Shown here: one piece after another, positions 43,621 to 55,507 of the stretch | Layout of the letters: the number at the start of each line of letters is the position of its first letter | How positions within the stretch are numbered: the first letter of the stretch is position 1 | Source of the DNA: Boesenbergia rotunda | Lineage: Eukaryota; Streptophyta; Magnoliopsida; Zingiberales; Zingiberaceae | NCBI GenBank assembly: GCA_024364735.1 | Contig: JAGFNQ010004757.1 | Span: forward strand, 250,421 to 314,420 | Length of the DNA stretch: 64,000 nucleotides | Reading direction: 5' to 3' | Notes under the pieces: model-generated | The model's database searches: none | Told to the model about the DNA's origin: nothing | Seen by the model: only the letters and a program-made list of their open reading frames with translations | Translations under genes and position numbers: made by a program

Positions 43621-45291
43621 TGTTAGTAGGAGCCCTAGAGCCAATTATGTGATGATTGACTAGGGACATTTTGTATCATATTTTATTATTAATAAAGGCA
43701 TGTTTGGTTATTATACTTACTTTGTATTTATGCCAAATAACTAAGTATAATAATATCCTTGGGTAGTAGGTTCTTATCTTGTAGTATATCGATTGGTTGA
43801 ATCGATAGTGAGATAATGTAGAGAATACTACACTAAATCATTCCTAGTCAAGTATTAATATTTAAGGACAATATTAATGCATGGAGACTAGCATGTAGGT
43901 CAACCGATGACTTGAACTCACAAGTCATGGATATGTGATATCAAGTTGACACATGGGTATACATTGGAGAATGTGTACTGGATTGACCCGCCATGAGAAA
44001 GTTTCACAGATTGTCATATGAGTGTCATAAACTTTCTCATGTGATTATTAGTATGAATAGTCCTTAGACATGAAGTCACTACGGTTCCCTACATAAGGAG
44101 TTATGTACTTTGGTATCGTCAAACGTCACCCGTAACAGGGTGGACTATAAAGGCGATCACTGGGTATGTAATGAATTATGCTGAGGGATGTGAGTGATGT
44201 AGATGGGATCTATTCGTCCCATATGATGGGAGTGATATCTGTGGGCCCCTTGATCGAGAAGGACTACTAAAACGCATGGTCATGCTCAAATGAGTCAATA
44301 TGAGATATTGAGCTCATTTGTTTGAGTGAGTCTACTCGGGGATCAAGAAACCCAAGATTAATTGAGGATGACACGGTCTATGCCTCATTGGTCAATCTAG
44401 ATATCAAGGATAGAAGGACAAGGTCATACATTATCATAGTCACGGAGGTTTAGTCGGATCTCGACTATTCTTGTTACTTGGGTAGCAATGATGCATTGCT
44501 AGATGCCGCTCATTGCTTATATATCTAAAGTGGTTTAGACACATTGCTAAGGTTACGAGAATCTATTGGGTCACACACTAAGGACACGATGCCTCGGAGA
44601 TTAATTGATCTTGGTTTGACTAAGATTTGATTCGAACTGGATTAATTGAGTTAGACTCAAGTGAATCCAATTAGATTATGAGATTGAGTCTAATTTGAGT
44701 TAGACTCATCTAGATTAGACTCAACCACTTAATTATGGATAATATTCACTAAAAGGTTTAATAAATATTATTTAAGAGGAAGGCTAAGTGACATTCTATT
44801 CATTAGATGTATTATATTAAGAGTCTCAAGGAATACCAAGAGGCTTGGTATTTATTGGGTTTTATTAGCATTAAGATGAGAGTAGCTCAAGGGACATAGA
44901 CCCTTGGTATTCATTAGATGAGTATAAATACCCCCCTTGTCAAAGGCTAGAGGGTGCATCTCTCTTCCTCTTTTTCTTTCTTCTTGTCCATAACTCCCTA
45001 GTGGAGGTTCTTGTGCTTTGTGAACCATCCCAAGTTGCTAGCACAACTAAGGTGGTTCATCTTGGAGGCGTATATCATGTTCGTATGGATACGCATAAAG
45101 GCTCGGACACTTGAACGTGCAAGAGATTCGGCGAAACAAAGGACTAGCAGGATAAGCGAAGGGCACACAACAAAGGTATTCCTATAAGATTGGAATTGTA
45201 GATCACTTTGTATGAGTTTTCTTTCGCATGAATCACTCGAGGGATCTTATTTCCGCTTCGATTTTAAATATTTTACCCATAGATCTCTACA
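43621..45291 (+). repeat. 3' LTR of copia copy 1
   Basis: TGTTAGTAGGAGCCC to ATCTCTACA, 1671 bp. TATA box at 44923-44930 with a 6-base C run after it (12 in the 5' LTR). Confidence 0.95.
44923..44930 (+). promoter_or_regulatory. TATA box in copia 3' LTR
   Basis: TATAAATA followed by six C. Could drive read-out into the Retand minisatellite to its right. Confidence 0.6.
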
Positions 45292-45900
45292 GTTAAAACC
45301 CTACTACCTCGTGATGCTGCGGATGTCCGAGGTGAGTAGGCTTGGTTCGGGTGTTGCGGATGTCCGACCAAGAGCTGTTGAAACCCTACTAACTCGCGGT
45401 GTTGCGAATGTCCGACCAAGAGCAATTAAAACCCTAATACCTCGTGGTGCGCGGATGCCCAAGTTGAGTAGGATTGGTCCGGGTGCTGCGGATACCCAAC
45501 CATGAGCTGTTAAAACTCTACTACCTTGCGGTGCTGCGGATGCCCGAGGTGAGTAGGCTTGTTGGTCCGGGTGCTGCGGATGCCTGACCAGGAGCTATTA
45601 AAACCCTACTACCTCACTGTGCTGAGGAAGCCCGATGTGAGTAGGCTTGGTCTGGGTGTTGCGGATGCTCGACCAAGAGCTGTTAAAACCCTACTACCTC
45701 GTGGTACTGCGGATGCCTAACCAAGAGTTGTTAAAACCCTACTACCTCGTGGTGCTGCGGATGCCCGAGGAGAGTAGGCTTAGTCTGGGTGTTGCGGATG
45801 TGTGACTAAGAGCTGTTAAAAACCTACTACCTCACGGTGTTGTGGATGCCTGAGGTGAGTAGGCTTGGTCTGGGTGTTGTGGATGCCCGACCAAGAGCTG
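45292..45900 (+). repeat. Retand 3' minisatellite, right block
   Basis: Begins with the right TSD copy GTTAA and continues the ~85-bp array; unit starts near 45292, 45376, 45423, 45506, 45594, 45684, 45731 and 45815. Two units are shortened to about 45 bp. CTGCGGATGCCCGA is the most constant core. Confidence 0.9.
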
Positions 45901-46559
45901 CCTAGAAGAACATGTCAGAGGTCATTTCTTTGTGGTTGCCCGACGAAGACCTGTATTGGTGTGTAGCCGCCGGTCGGCCGCTGAGCTCTGGGATTCTTGA
46001 GCTGAAGGTCATCCTTGCTGCGCTGGTGACCCCTTGGTCCGTGGTTGGAAACAAAATGATCTCGCGTATGGAAGTAAAAGTGGGTCGGGAAAATTCACAA
46101 GGAGCCATTGATTAAAAGAAGAAAGACTCTAAGTACATAAAGGAAAGGGACAACAATGTTCCATTAAGAATTTCGATTTATATTTAGTAGTTACACTCTC
46201 AAACGACAAAGCAATGTACAAAGAGATACAACTACTATATCTCCTCCCTCTAGGTTGACGCTTGTCTCAACTGGGTTCTCTCGGCCTGCTCGGCTTCACC
46301 TGGGGCCTCCCTCGGGGTCACTTTCTCCTTGGACTAAATGGTTGCTCTTCAACGTCCTCGCTCCTCGAGTCAGGAAGAACACTTGTTCTTCAATTCCCTT
46401 ACCCTTCACGTCGAGGACAAATAATGCATGAGGAGCAGAAAAGAAAATATACTCAAGACAAGAGGTCAAGAAAGGTTTTCATTACATTCAAGATGATTAC
46501 ATATCTGGCGCATTAGAAAAAATGAAAAAGTTACTAAGAACAAAAAACAAAAAGAAGGC
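45901..46559 (+). other. Retand spacer between minisatellite and antisense gene
   Basis: No coding evidence on either strand. It lies just past the 3' end of the antisense gene and may hold its terminator region, but no clear poly(A) signal pair was found. Confidence 0.6.
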
Positions 46560-47486
46560 AAGGCCCGGGTTGGGGAAGAGCGGTATATTTCCTGTTCTTC
46601 GGGCGAAAGCTCATCCCAGACCTGGCCAATGCTCAGGGCACTCAGATCCGCTTCTGGTTTCAGTAGTTGGGCCTTTCTCAGTTAGTTGATGGCACCATTA
46701 AAGCCCTGCATTAGGCGCTTCAATACTTGCCCAGCCAAAAGGTCGCCGAACTCGTCAGACTGTAAAAATCTGGCATTTAACTTTGCCTCCACCTTGGACA
46801 GTTGAGCTGCTTGGTCAGTCTTGTACTTCTGTAGTTCAGCTTCAACCTCCTTCTTGGCAGACTTCAACTCAGCCACCTCCCAAGGCAATCGATCTTGAGC
46901 CGCTAGGGCTTCCTTGAGTCTCTGAGAAGTGGCTGAAGCCATGTCCTTGGCTCGGGTGTCTTCCTCCTGAAGGTCGGATACATATGCAACTGCCAGCTCT
47001 ATTTCAAATACTTTATTGGCTAGATGGCATTGTTGTTCTTTGGTATGATCCTCTAAAGTCTTCGTTGGGGACTCTAGGTGTTAAACGCTGGCATACAACT
47101 CCATCGCCTGGGCCTGGAGTTGCTCCCGCTCCTGGGTTAGGTTATGCAGGTCATCAGAGAGGGCCTAGTTCTTCTCCGACAGAGAGCGTTCCCGGAGGCG
47201 GTAACCGTATAGAGTCTCCTCAGAGACCAGCAGGGTGTCGAGGCAATGTTCTACCTTCACCCTTAGCGCCTTGCTGACCTCCAACTGCAGGAGGCCTGCC
47301 TCGTGGGCACGGCCAGCCTCCGCATCTGATTCCGCCACTCGCCGGAGGTCTTCGATAACCCCTCGGGAGCACAACAAGTGGCTCATAGCAGCGCAGTTAG
47401 AAGCGACCTGCAATATGGAAGAGTGACAACTAGTGTGTAAAAAAATAAGAGAAGGGGGGGGGGGAGAAAGTTAAAGGGCAACTATC

Positions 47487-49130
47487 TGTTAGTAGAAGCC
47501 CTAGAGCCAATTATGTGATGATTGACTAAGGACATTTTGTATCATATTGTATCATTAATAAAGGTATGTTTGGTTATTATACATACTTTATATTTATGCC
47601 AAATAACTAAATATAATAATGTCCTTGGGTAGTAGGTTATTATCTACATCATATTGATTGGTTGAATCGATAGTGAGATGATGTAGAGAACACTATACTA
47701 AACCATGCCTAGTTAAGCATTAATATTCAAGGACAATATTAATGCATGGGGACTAGCATGTAGGTCAATTGATGACTTGATCTCACAAGTCATGGATATG
47801 TGATATCAAGTTGACACATGGGTATACATTAGAGAATGTGTATTGAATTGACCTGTCATGAGAAAGTTTCATAGATTGTCATATGAATGTCATAAACTTT
47901 CTCATATGTCTATTAGTAGGAATAATCCTTAGACCTGATGTGACTACGGTTCCTTACAAAAGGAGTTATGTACTTTGGTATTGTTAAACGTCACCCATAA
48001 TAGGGTGGACTATAAAGGCGATCACTATGTATGTAATAAATCATACAGAGGGATGTGAGTGATGTAGATGGGATCTGTCCCTCCCATATGACAGGAGTGA
48101 TATCTGTGGGCCCCTTGATCGAGTAGGACTACAAAAACGCATGACCATACTCAAATGAGTCAATATGAGATATTGAGCTCATTTGTTTGAGTGAGTCTAC
48201 TCAAAGATCAAGAAACACAAACATTGATCGAGGATGACAATGTTTATACCTCATTGGTCTATCTAGTCATAGTCATGGAGGTTAAGTCGGATCTCGACTT
48301 TCTCATCACTTGGGTAACAATGATGCATTGCTAGATGTCGCTCATTGCTTATGTGTCTAAAGTGGTTTAGACACATTGCCAACATTACGAGAACCTATTG
48401 GGTCACACACTAAGGAGACGATGCTTCGGAGATTAATTGATCTTACTTTGACTAATATTTTATCCGAATTGGATTAATTGAGTTAGGCTTAAGTGAATCC
48501 AATTGGATTATGGGATTGAGTCTAATTTGAGTTAGACTCATCTAGATTAGACTCAACCACTTAATTATGGATAATATTCATTAAATAGTTTAATTAAAAT
48601 TATTTAAGAGGAAGGCTAAGAGGCATTCTATTCATTAGATCAATAGAATATTAAGAGTCTCAAGGAATACCAAAAGGCTTGGTATTCATTGGGTTTTATT
48701 AGCATTAAGATGAGAGGAACTCAAGGGACATAGACCCTTGGTATTCATTAGATGAGTATAAATACCCCCTCTTGTCAAAGGCTAAAGTGAGACACTTCTC
48801 TTCTTCTTCTTTCTTCCTCCTTGTCTAAAACTCCCTAGTGGAGGTTCTTATGCTTTGTGAACCATTCCAAATTGCTAGCACACTAAGGTGGTTCCTCTCC
48901 GAGGCAAAGATCGTATTCGTGTGGATACAAATAGAGGCATGAACACTTGAACGTGCAAGAAATCCGACATACCTCGGATAAGTGGGATAAGTGAAAGGCA
49001 CACACCAAAAGTATACCTATACGATAGGATTTTTGTAAATTTACTTTGTATGAGTTTTCTTTCACATGGATCGCTCAAGGGATCGTATTTCTGTTATGAA
49101 TTTTAAATATTTTGCCCATAGATCCCTACA
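47487..49130 (+). repeat. Solo LTR of the copia family
   Basis: TGTTAGTAGAAGCCC to ATCCCTACA, 1644 bp, TSD CTATC on both sides (47482-47486, 49131-49135). No PBS or internal sequence adjoins. More diverged from 29883-31559 than the paired LTRs are from each other, so probably older. Confidence 0.93.
48757..48764 (+). promoter_or_regulatory. TATA box in copia solo LTR
   Basis: TATAAATA followed by a 5-base C run, on the strand opposite to the antisense gene it interrupts. Confidence 0.55.
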
Positions 49131-50732
49131 CTATCGTCAACAGGGACTGGTGTAGCATGCCCAGAGACTTGGCTGACCCAACCAACCTCCTTAGCGGAGC
49201 AGGAGGGGGAAGAAGTTCCTCTGCAGCCTTAGTCGACGGGCTAGGGACGTTTCTGGGGTCGGGGACGTCTTCCTCCAAGTTGGACGCCACCTGCTGTCCG
49301 TGACTTTTAGTGGGGGTGGCCTTTATTTGGATTGACTGGGTACCTTTGGCCGCTGCTTTCTTCGCCACCGGGACCTTCCGGTGGGAGCAAGGCACACCGG
49401 GCAGCTCCTCCTTGCCTTGCCGAGTAGCTGGGGTATCGATCGGGGCGGTTGGTTCAGGGGCGACCAAATTGGTGGAGAGCCCAGAAGGAGAGGAGGGCGT
49501 CTTCCAAATGCTCTTGGACAGAGGCACCACGTCCTCCTCATCAACAGCAGGTGGAATCTCCAAGGATGTGATCTTCCTTAACCTCTTCAAGGGAGCCGGC
49601 TTCTGGGCAAGCCATTTTCGCCGTTTCTTCTCGATTGCCTTGGGCACCGGTTGTTCGGCGGGAAGCATAGGCGTGGTCTCCCCATCTCCTATTTTGACAG
49701 GGGAGGAAGGGGAATCCCCTCCAGGCTTGGTGAGGAGCTCAACCACCTTGGAACCCTTGGGTGGCTCTGGGGCTTCCTGGTCTTCTAACCGTTCGTCCGC
49801 CTCCTCGAAGCCCTCGTCCGAGACGCCCACCGGGACAGAGGGAACTAGAGTGGGAACCAGAGCCTGCTCGTTGGCTTGCTCCCACTTTAGGAGCCGGTTA
49901 ATAGCTCGGGAAAGCATTATGTCGTCTGTAAAATAAAGACAAAAGGGTGTCAGTTAGAATTAACAAAGATAGTTGCAGAAAAGGAAACTTACAGAGGCTA
50001 GAGCTAAGGCTCGTGACTTTAGGGCTGAGATCATCCCTGTAAAGAAGCTCCTCGCACTGTACCAGCTTGAGGCCGTAGAACCCCATCCCGGCTAGGATAC
50101 CTCTACCCCTCTGGTACCCTGCGTCCTGTTGGAAGTCACCAAGGTCCGAGATGGGCGGCAGGCTCTCACTCCAGCGATTGGGGCTGAAGGGGCGCTGAGG
50201 GAGTCGAATAAAGAAAAAGCGCTCCTTCTATCCCTTATGGGAGGAAGGTAGACTCCCTAAGAACCTATGTTCGATACGAGCGGTAAAACTAAAAGCCCCC
50301 TGGATGCTAAAGTAGGGACGAAGAAGAAATGGAAGAAGCGAGGGGTCAAAGGGATATCAAAAAATTTAAAAAGGACAAACGCCCCGCCCATATGAGCAAA
50401 GGCATTTGGAGCCAGTTGGTGTAGGGGAATGTCAAAGTAAGTGGCGATACTCATGAAGAAGGGGGGGGGGAATAGGAAAACAAAGCCCTAACTCTACCTG
50501 CTCTAAAAAAAAAAGTGAAGAAACTTAAGGGAGGTTCCACGAGTGACTAACCTAATACAGGGACTGCCACCTCTAAGTCCGCCAGGATACCATACTTCTC
50601 GTAGGAGGCCTGGAGGGTCTCTAACCTAACCCTAGAAGAAATGGTCTCATACCACTCTGAGTGATAGGTCTGTTCCCCTGAGTGATCTTCACCCTCGCCT
50701 TGGGTCTTCTTCTTCCTCCCTACTGGACCCAT

Positions 50733-51114
50733 GATGGTAAATGAAGGGAGAAGACGGAAGGAGAAGACTTACACTTGGAAAGGATGCAACGACAAGATGA
50801 ACGGAGGGCAAGCAAGGACATTGACAGCAGGTAAGGCAAGAAGGCGGAAGGGCACTGTTGCATCCGTTTTATAGAGGGAAGCCACCCTCGTGTGAGCAAT
50901 AGGAGCGGGGCATGTCGACGGCGCTGGTTGCACATCTCGAGGCGCGACCTCTCCTTATGACCGTCGCTTCACATGGCCCTGCGTCACATAGCAGCGGGAG
51001 ATCACCGCGCAATAAATGACGGAATACGTGGTGAGGCTGCATTCGCTGGGCCACCTTGTTGCCATTAAGAAATCCCATTCACCTTTAATGGGCCATGGAT
51101 AGCTATCATGCGCT
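50733..51114 (-). other. 5' flank of the antisense gene
   Basis: Separates the antisense ATG (50732) from the CACTA insertion at 51115. GC-rich Retand sequence with the TATA-like box at 50867-50873; otherwise nothing coding. The last three bases, GCT (51112-51114), are the left CACTA TSD copy. Confidence 0.65.
50867..50873 (-). promoter_or_regulatory. TATA box of the Retand antisense gene (putative)
   Basis: The minus strand reads CTATAAAACGG here, about 135 bases upstream of the ATG at 50732. The spacing suits a plant promoter. The CACTA insertion is 240 bases further upstream, so it may have replaced distal promoter elements. Confidence 0.5.
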
Positions 51115-51700
51115 CACTACACCAAAATAAGTGTTTTGCGACGGTTCATTATGTGGTTTACGGCGGTTCAAACTACCGCTATTAACCATTTGCGGCGGTT
51201 CTGAAACCGCCGCTATCCGTAGTGTCGCCAGCGATTTTGCGACGGTTTTGAGCAACCGCTGGTACAACCGCTGCGAATTATTTTGCGGCGGTTTAAGTGG
51301 CGGTTAAACCGCTGCAAATCACTTGACTAAAATGTCACACTAAAAGTTTAACAACGGTTTGGAAACCGCTGCAAATGGTGATGGGGGATAGTTAATAGCG
51401 GTGGTTACAAACCGCCGCAAATGGTGATTAATAGCGGCGGTTTCAAACCGCCGCAAAAGGTTAATACTGACGGTTTGTGTTGTAATTTGAGCAACTGTTG
51501 GAACCGCTGCTGCGAGTTATTTTGCAACGATTTTGGTGGTGATTGAACCGCCGCAAATCACTTTGTTAAAAAGCATGTTAAAATTTTAGTGGTGGATCCC
51601 GAACCGCCGCAAACAAAAAATAGCGACGGTTTGTTAACCGCCACAACTTGCTGCCATAAATTTTTACCACCACAAATTTTATTAGCAAGAAATTGCTAAA
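51115..51700 (+). repeat. CACTA left terminal and sub-terminal repeats
   Basis: After the terminal CACTACACCAAAAT come many copies, in both orientations, of GCGGCGGTTT / AACCGCCGC with small variants, in the first ~550 bp. In En/Spm such motifs bind the TNPA protein. Confidence 0.9.
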
Positions 51701-53173
51701 ATTATTGCGACGATTTATGAAATCGCCGTTATTAGTTACCATTATGCTCAACCAATACATAAACAATTTGAAATCGTCACAACTAATTTAATTCAAAAGG
51801 TATTAAGAACAAACCAATGTATCAAATGGAAGTTTATCTTGCTAATGTCTAAGCAAATACAAATCCTTAACATAAAAAAAAATCTTAACAACAGTAGACT
51901 TATAATCTAAAGAAAAAAAAGACTAAGGGTTAGAAGATGATGATGGTCCTTCATTTTGGGGTTCATGACTAGCCTCGGAAGAACGCCTTGCATCTAATGG
52001 TGAACCTATATCTGTTGCTTGAAATTAGATAAAACGTCAATATTAGAAGTTTGATCCTATAAAAGATGTTATATGAGACAAAACTTAATTGCAAGAAAAG
52101 ACATTGCTATCGATCCATCAAATTATAGATTAGACATAAGAAAACAGAAATATAAACATATTACTTAAGGAGTGAAGTAAAAGAAAACATTTAATTGCAG
52201 TGAAGTCATCATGCAATGAAGTGAAAAGAAAACAAAACATTTAACATTTAACAAAACATTCGCTATTCCATCATCTCACTCGGTCATTCTAGAACTTATT
52301 CGCTATTATAGAAAACAAAAGAAAACAAAACATTTAACATTTAACAAACATTCGCTATTCCAGAACATTTGACAGTAAAGGCCTGATAAGAATTATGATC
52401 CATGAAATGAGAAGCAAATTTCTGGTGCTTGAACTGATTAACATGATTATTGGCAAATAAATATATGTCATGTGACCCTGAAATGTTCACGAGAAACACC
52501 TTCAACAAACTCGATGGACAAAGTGCAGCTAGTGCAGCTACTTAAGTGACATGACAAAGAACACGTGTTTAATTGTGATACAAAATATTATGCCAAGCAG
52601 TGAAGTAGCGTTAGCAGTAATAATCAGCATAGGATAATCAAGTAATTATGGCTCGCTACAGCCCACAATGGTTACTAGAAGAGAAGTCATCCATGTTTCA
52701 TAGACTAGTTTCTGAATACTCAGCACGATCCAGCAGCTTCCATGATTATTGAAAATGAGCAAAGTCAATGAGCAAGCTAGAAATGTTTCTAATGGGTGAT
52801 GCAGTCGATCAGTTAGTAGACAGCATAGTATAGTTTCCTAACCAACATAAGGAGAAAAGTATAAAAAAATGTGGATAGTCCAAATTCAATCTTCCTTCAA
52901 AGCCTGTGAGACCAGAGTTAGGATACATCTCGTGTAAATATGCATTTACTCTAGCTTAGTGCAAAACAACGGAGATGGAAAATGAACCCACGATTTTCTG
53001 CTTAGGTAGATAAATAAGGCAATTTTGACATTATGTTATATAGTTTCCACATTTTCATTTCTAAGATAAGTCTATGATGTGTAATCATCAGATTCTGTAC
53101 TACTAAACTGACGTCTGTCATCAAAGAAGTAGGTTTATTTTTTAGGATAAAAAAACAAAAAAATCAATATAAA
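51701..53173. other. CACTA interior, non-coding
   Basis: About 1.5 kb on the 3' side of the transposase gene. No significant ORF or homology motif; AT-rich. Probably the gene's 3' untranslated region and introns or decayed sequence. Confidence 0.6.
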
Positions 53174-54800
53174 CTATACCTGATTAGCCTGTAAACCAGT
53201 GGAAAATTGACCCCCTTGTTGACTCATAATAAAGGTCATTTGATCTTGCAACAATTTTAACTGTAGCTTCAAGCTCTCATGTTCAGCTCTTGATTGACCA
53301 TCAGATTGAACTGAGCCTCCCGAGCGAGATGATGACCCAAGTTGGGATGGACAGACACCAAATCCCATGCCTCGAACAGATCCCGGGTGCTCTTTCCCAA
53401 AGACTTTCACAAATGCTTCATCTGCAGAAGATCCTTGACTAATCTCCTTTTCTAAATCTTCCTATCGACATTAAATGAAAATTATGAAGTCTAAGCATAA
53501 ATTACATATTTAGAAACAATATAAACACTCAAAACATCCAAAATATATTTATAACTTACATTCTTTTTTTGGGCCTCATCATTGACAAAAGATCCATCTT
53601 TCTTTGTGTGAGCAACAAGATACATTTTCCCTCTACTATATTTTCTGCTTGTTTGAGTTTCCTTACATTGTGCGATAACATTAATTAGATCTAAAACCCA
53701 CCAAATCATTTTGCTACAATTAACAATATCAACAAAAAGAGAATAAAATATATGTACCAATTCGTGTTGTTTTCTAGCGAGTGTCTTTGACCCAAGAGTG
53801 TGAGGAATTGTTTGCCGCTTTCTATTAGTAGTATTTTTTTCACTCAATGCCTGTACATTAATATATACATAGATTAACAAACTAATGGACATAACTAAGA
53901 GTTGATTACCAATAATATTAAAACAAATATGGGAATAATGCCATTATATTATTGTACTACCTTTCTTTCAGCACTTAATTTATATTTCAAAAAGGCTGCC
54001 CAATGCTCTTTAGGAATCCCATTAGGGTGCAAGTTGGCATTTTCTTCCCATCTACGCTCTGGTTGGTAATGGCTTTGAAATACTCTGCATTTGGTATCTC
54101 TCCATTTTTTTGAAAGACTTCCAATGATATACTTCTTCTGGTGATCATCATCAATAATAAATTTTTCCTTCAAATCAAACACAAAATTATTATCAAACAA
54201 TACCAAGAAGGTTAAATTTATGCAATTAATTATTCAAACCTGGATATTTCTTTTATATATGTTTTCCTTATAATCCAAAGGAACTTTATGCCAAGTGTTA
54301 TATATTATAGGGAAGTTGTTAAAATTACTACCAACATGTCCCAAATATCCTCCCAGTAATCCACCAGAATCTCCAATTGGTTGATGCTTATCATTCCATT
54401 CAGTAATTATCCATTTTCCAGTTGCAAGTGCAACTACATCTTGCACATTGAGTTGTCGTTCTTCTTTGTTACCTTGCTCATCTAAAAAAATCATATTCAA
54501 AATTAACATAAAATAAACCAATAATTAAATATAAAAAAGCAAATAAAATTTAGTAAGTATAAATCACAAACCAATGACATCAACTGTCTACATGGTTTTG
54601 GTCCTACTCTTGGCAATCGTTAAAGCTTCTTCCTCTTCATGATCTCTTAAAACTTCTTCCTCTTCATGATCTCTTAAAACTTCTTCCTCTTCAAGATCCC
54701 TTAAAGCTTGGTCTCCAAGATCTCCTGTCGCAGTGATTGAGAGACTTTAGGCATCATCATCATGTTGCAGTGTTTGAGAGCTTGGTCTCCAAGATCCCTT
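53174..54800 (-). CDS. TNPA-like plant transposase (Ptta/En/Spm family), multi-exon
   Basis: DNA-binding accessory protein of CACTA elements that recognises the sub-terminal motifs. At least six exon-like blocks on the minus strand: an acidic N-terminal exon with three EEEEVLRDH-like 9-residue repeats (about 54624-54710); DVVALATGKWIITEWND...PIGDSGGLLGGYLG and NNFPIIYNTWHKVP (about 54241-54486); GSLSKKWRDTKCRVF with RRWEENANLHPNGIPKEHW (about 53958-54168); GSKTLARKQHEL (about 53757-53851); SRGKMYLVAHTKKDGSFV (about 53560-53665); and FVKVFGKEHPGSVRGMGFG plus a coiled coil (53180-53463). These match the plant transposase domain (PF03004 type). One in-frame TAG is near 54590. No nuclease domain. 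Confidence 0.85.
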
Positions 54801-55232
54801 AAAGCTTGGTCTCTTCAAGATCCCTTAAAGCAAACAAATGGTTTTCCACTCCTTAATTTCTTTCTTTAAAAACCATCTTAATTAAATTATTTTTATAACT
54901 TTTTAAATTAATCATAGGTTGTGATAAAATCATTAATAGTTAAAAAAATTGTTAGCAAAATAAAATTAATAGTTTTCATTAATTAGCAAAAAAATTTTAA
55001 CAGAAAAATATTATAATTTTTAATTTAGAACCTTAACAAAAAAATATTAAAAATTGAAAAAATTTGTTAGCAAAAAATAAATAAATAAAATTTATTTTTA
55101 TTTTCAAATATTATATCTTTTTAATAGCTAATAATTTTTTTAACAAAATTAAATAAATACTTTAGTGCAACATTTAAAATATAAGACAATTTTTAAATTT
55201 TTGTAAAATTTAAAAAGTTTTATAGTTGAAAA
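54801..55232. other. CACTA AT-rich 5' region
   Basis: Very AT-rich, with AAAATTAATAG-like runs, between the transposase N-terminal exon and the right sub-terminal repeats. It should contain the promoter; a clear TATA box cannot be picked out of the AT background. Confidence 0.55.
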
Positions 55233-55507
55233 TTTTTGCGACAGTTTGCAAAACCGCCGCCATAAGGCAACTTTTTGCGATGGTTTCATAAAACCGCCAC
55301 TGCATGTTAACATCAGATGTGACTGCCACGTAAATCGTTGATTGACTATAATAATTTAGCGACGGTTACAATGAAATCGCCGCTAAATTCTATTATTTTA
55401 TAGCAGTTGCCAAACCGCCGCAAACACCGTCGTAAAATACATATTTTGCAGCGGTTTTATAAACCGCCGCAAATCAACCGTCACGAAACTAACTTTTTGG
55501 TGTAGTG
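55233..55507 (-). repeat. CACTA right terminal and sub-terminal repeats
   Basis: AAACCGCCGC and GCGGTTTTATAAACCGCCGC words over ~250 bp, then the terminal inverted repeat ending GTGTAGTG at 55507. The 5' end with respect to the transposase gene. Confidence 0.9.

Larger units (their letters stand above)
29883..45291 (+). mobile_element. Ty1/copia retrotransposon copy 1 (interrupted)
   Basis: LTRs 29883-31559 and 43621-45291, PBS 31561-31572, gag from 32846, protease, integrase, RT and RNase H in copia order, polypurine tract at 43611-43620. Perfect TSD GTTAA (29878-29882, 45292-45296). A non-autonomous LTR element is nested at 34248-41029; without it copia 1 is about 8.6 kb. Long (~1.67 kb) LTRs and the protein sequence suggest an Angela/TAR-like lineage, tentatively. 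Stops, a frameshift and a mutated protease make it dead. Confidence 0.95.
46560..50732 (-). pseudogene. Antisense ORF of the Retand element (putative gypsy-type transposon domain)
   Basis: A gene running opposite to gag-pol, as described for the extra ORF of many Tat elements. First ATG at 50732: MGPVGRKKKTQGEGED, ETISSRVRLETLQASYEKYGI. The next part, separated by a probable intron, reads GLCFPIPPP, then IATYFDIPLHQLAPNAF and FFDIPLTPRFF, matching the gypsy-type transposon domain (PF04195 type, from memory). A frame change in a 10-base C run (50461-50470) and another near 50310 disturb it. Then KERFFFIRLPQRPFSPNRW, ILAGMGFYGLKLVQCEELL, a Pro/Ser/Lys-rich middle (49136-49917), and coiled-coil parts at 47165-47413 and 46682-46942 (KSAKKEVEAELQKY), ending near 46560 with LSPEEQEIYRSS. 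A solo LTR (47487-49130) splits it. Confidence 0.75.
51115..55507 (-). mobile_element. CACTA (En/Spm) DNA transposon, non-autonomous
   Basis: Ends CACTACACCAAAA and its reverse complement TTTTTGGTGTAGTG; 3-bp TSD GCT (51112-51114, 55508-55510). Both sub-terminal regions are packed with AACCGCCGC words. The interior encodes only a TNPA-like protein (53174-54800, minus); no TNPD/DDE transposase could be found. 4393 bp. Confidence 0.95.

Noticed and set aside
49310..49936. 208-codon open frame on the plus strand
   Set aside because: It is the opposite strand of the Retand antisense gene (49136-49917, minus). The minus-strand translation has family-like Lys/Pro-rich character and links to the flanking domains; the plus frame has none.
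51130..51660. CRISPR-like spaced short repeats (AACCGCCGC)
   Set aside because: Irregular spacing, both orientations and location inside CACTA termini identify them as sub-terminal transposase-binding repeats. A plant genome has no CRISPR arrays.
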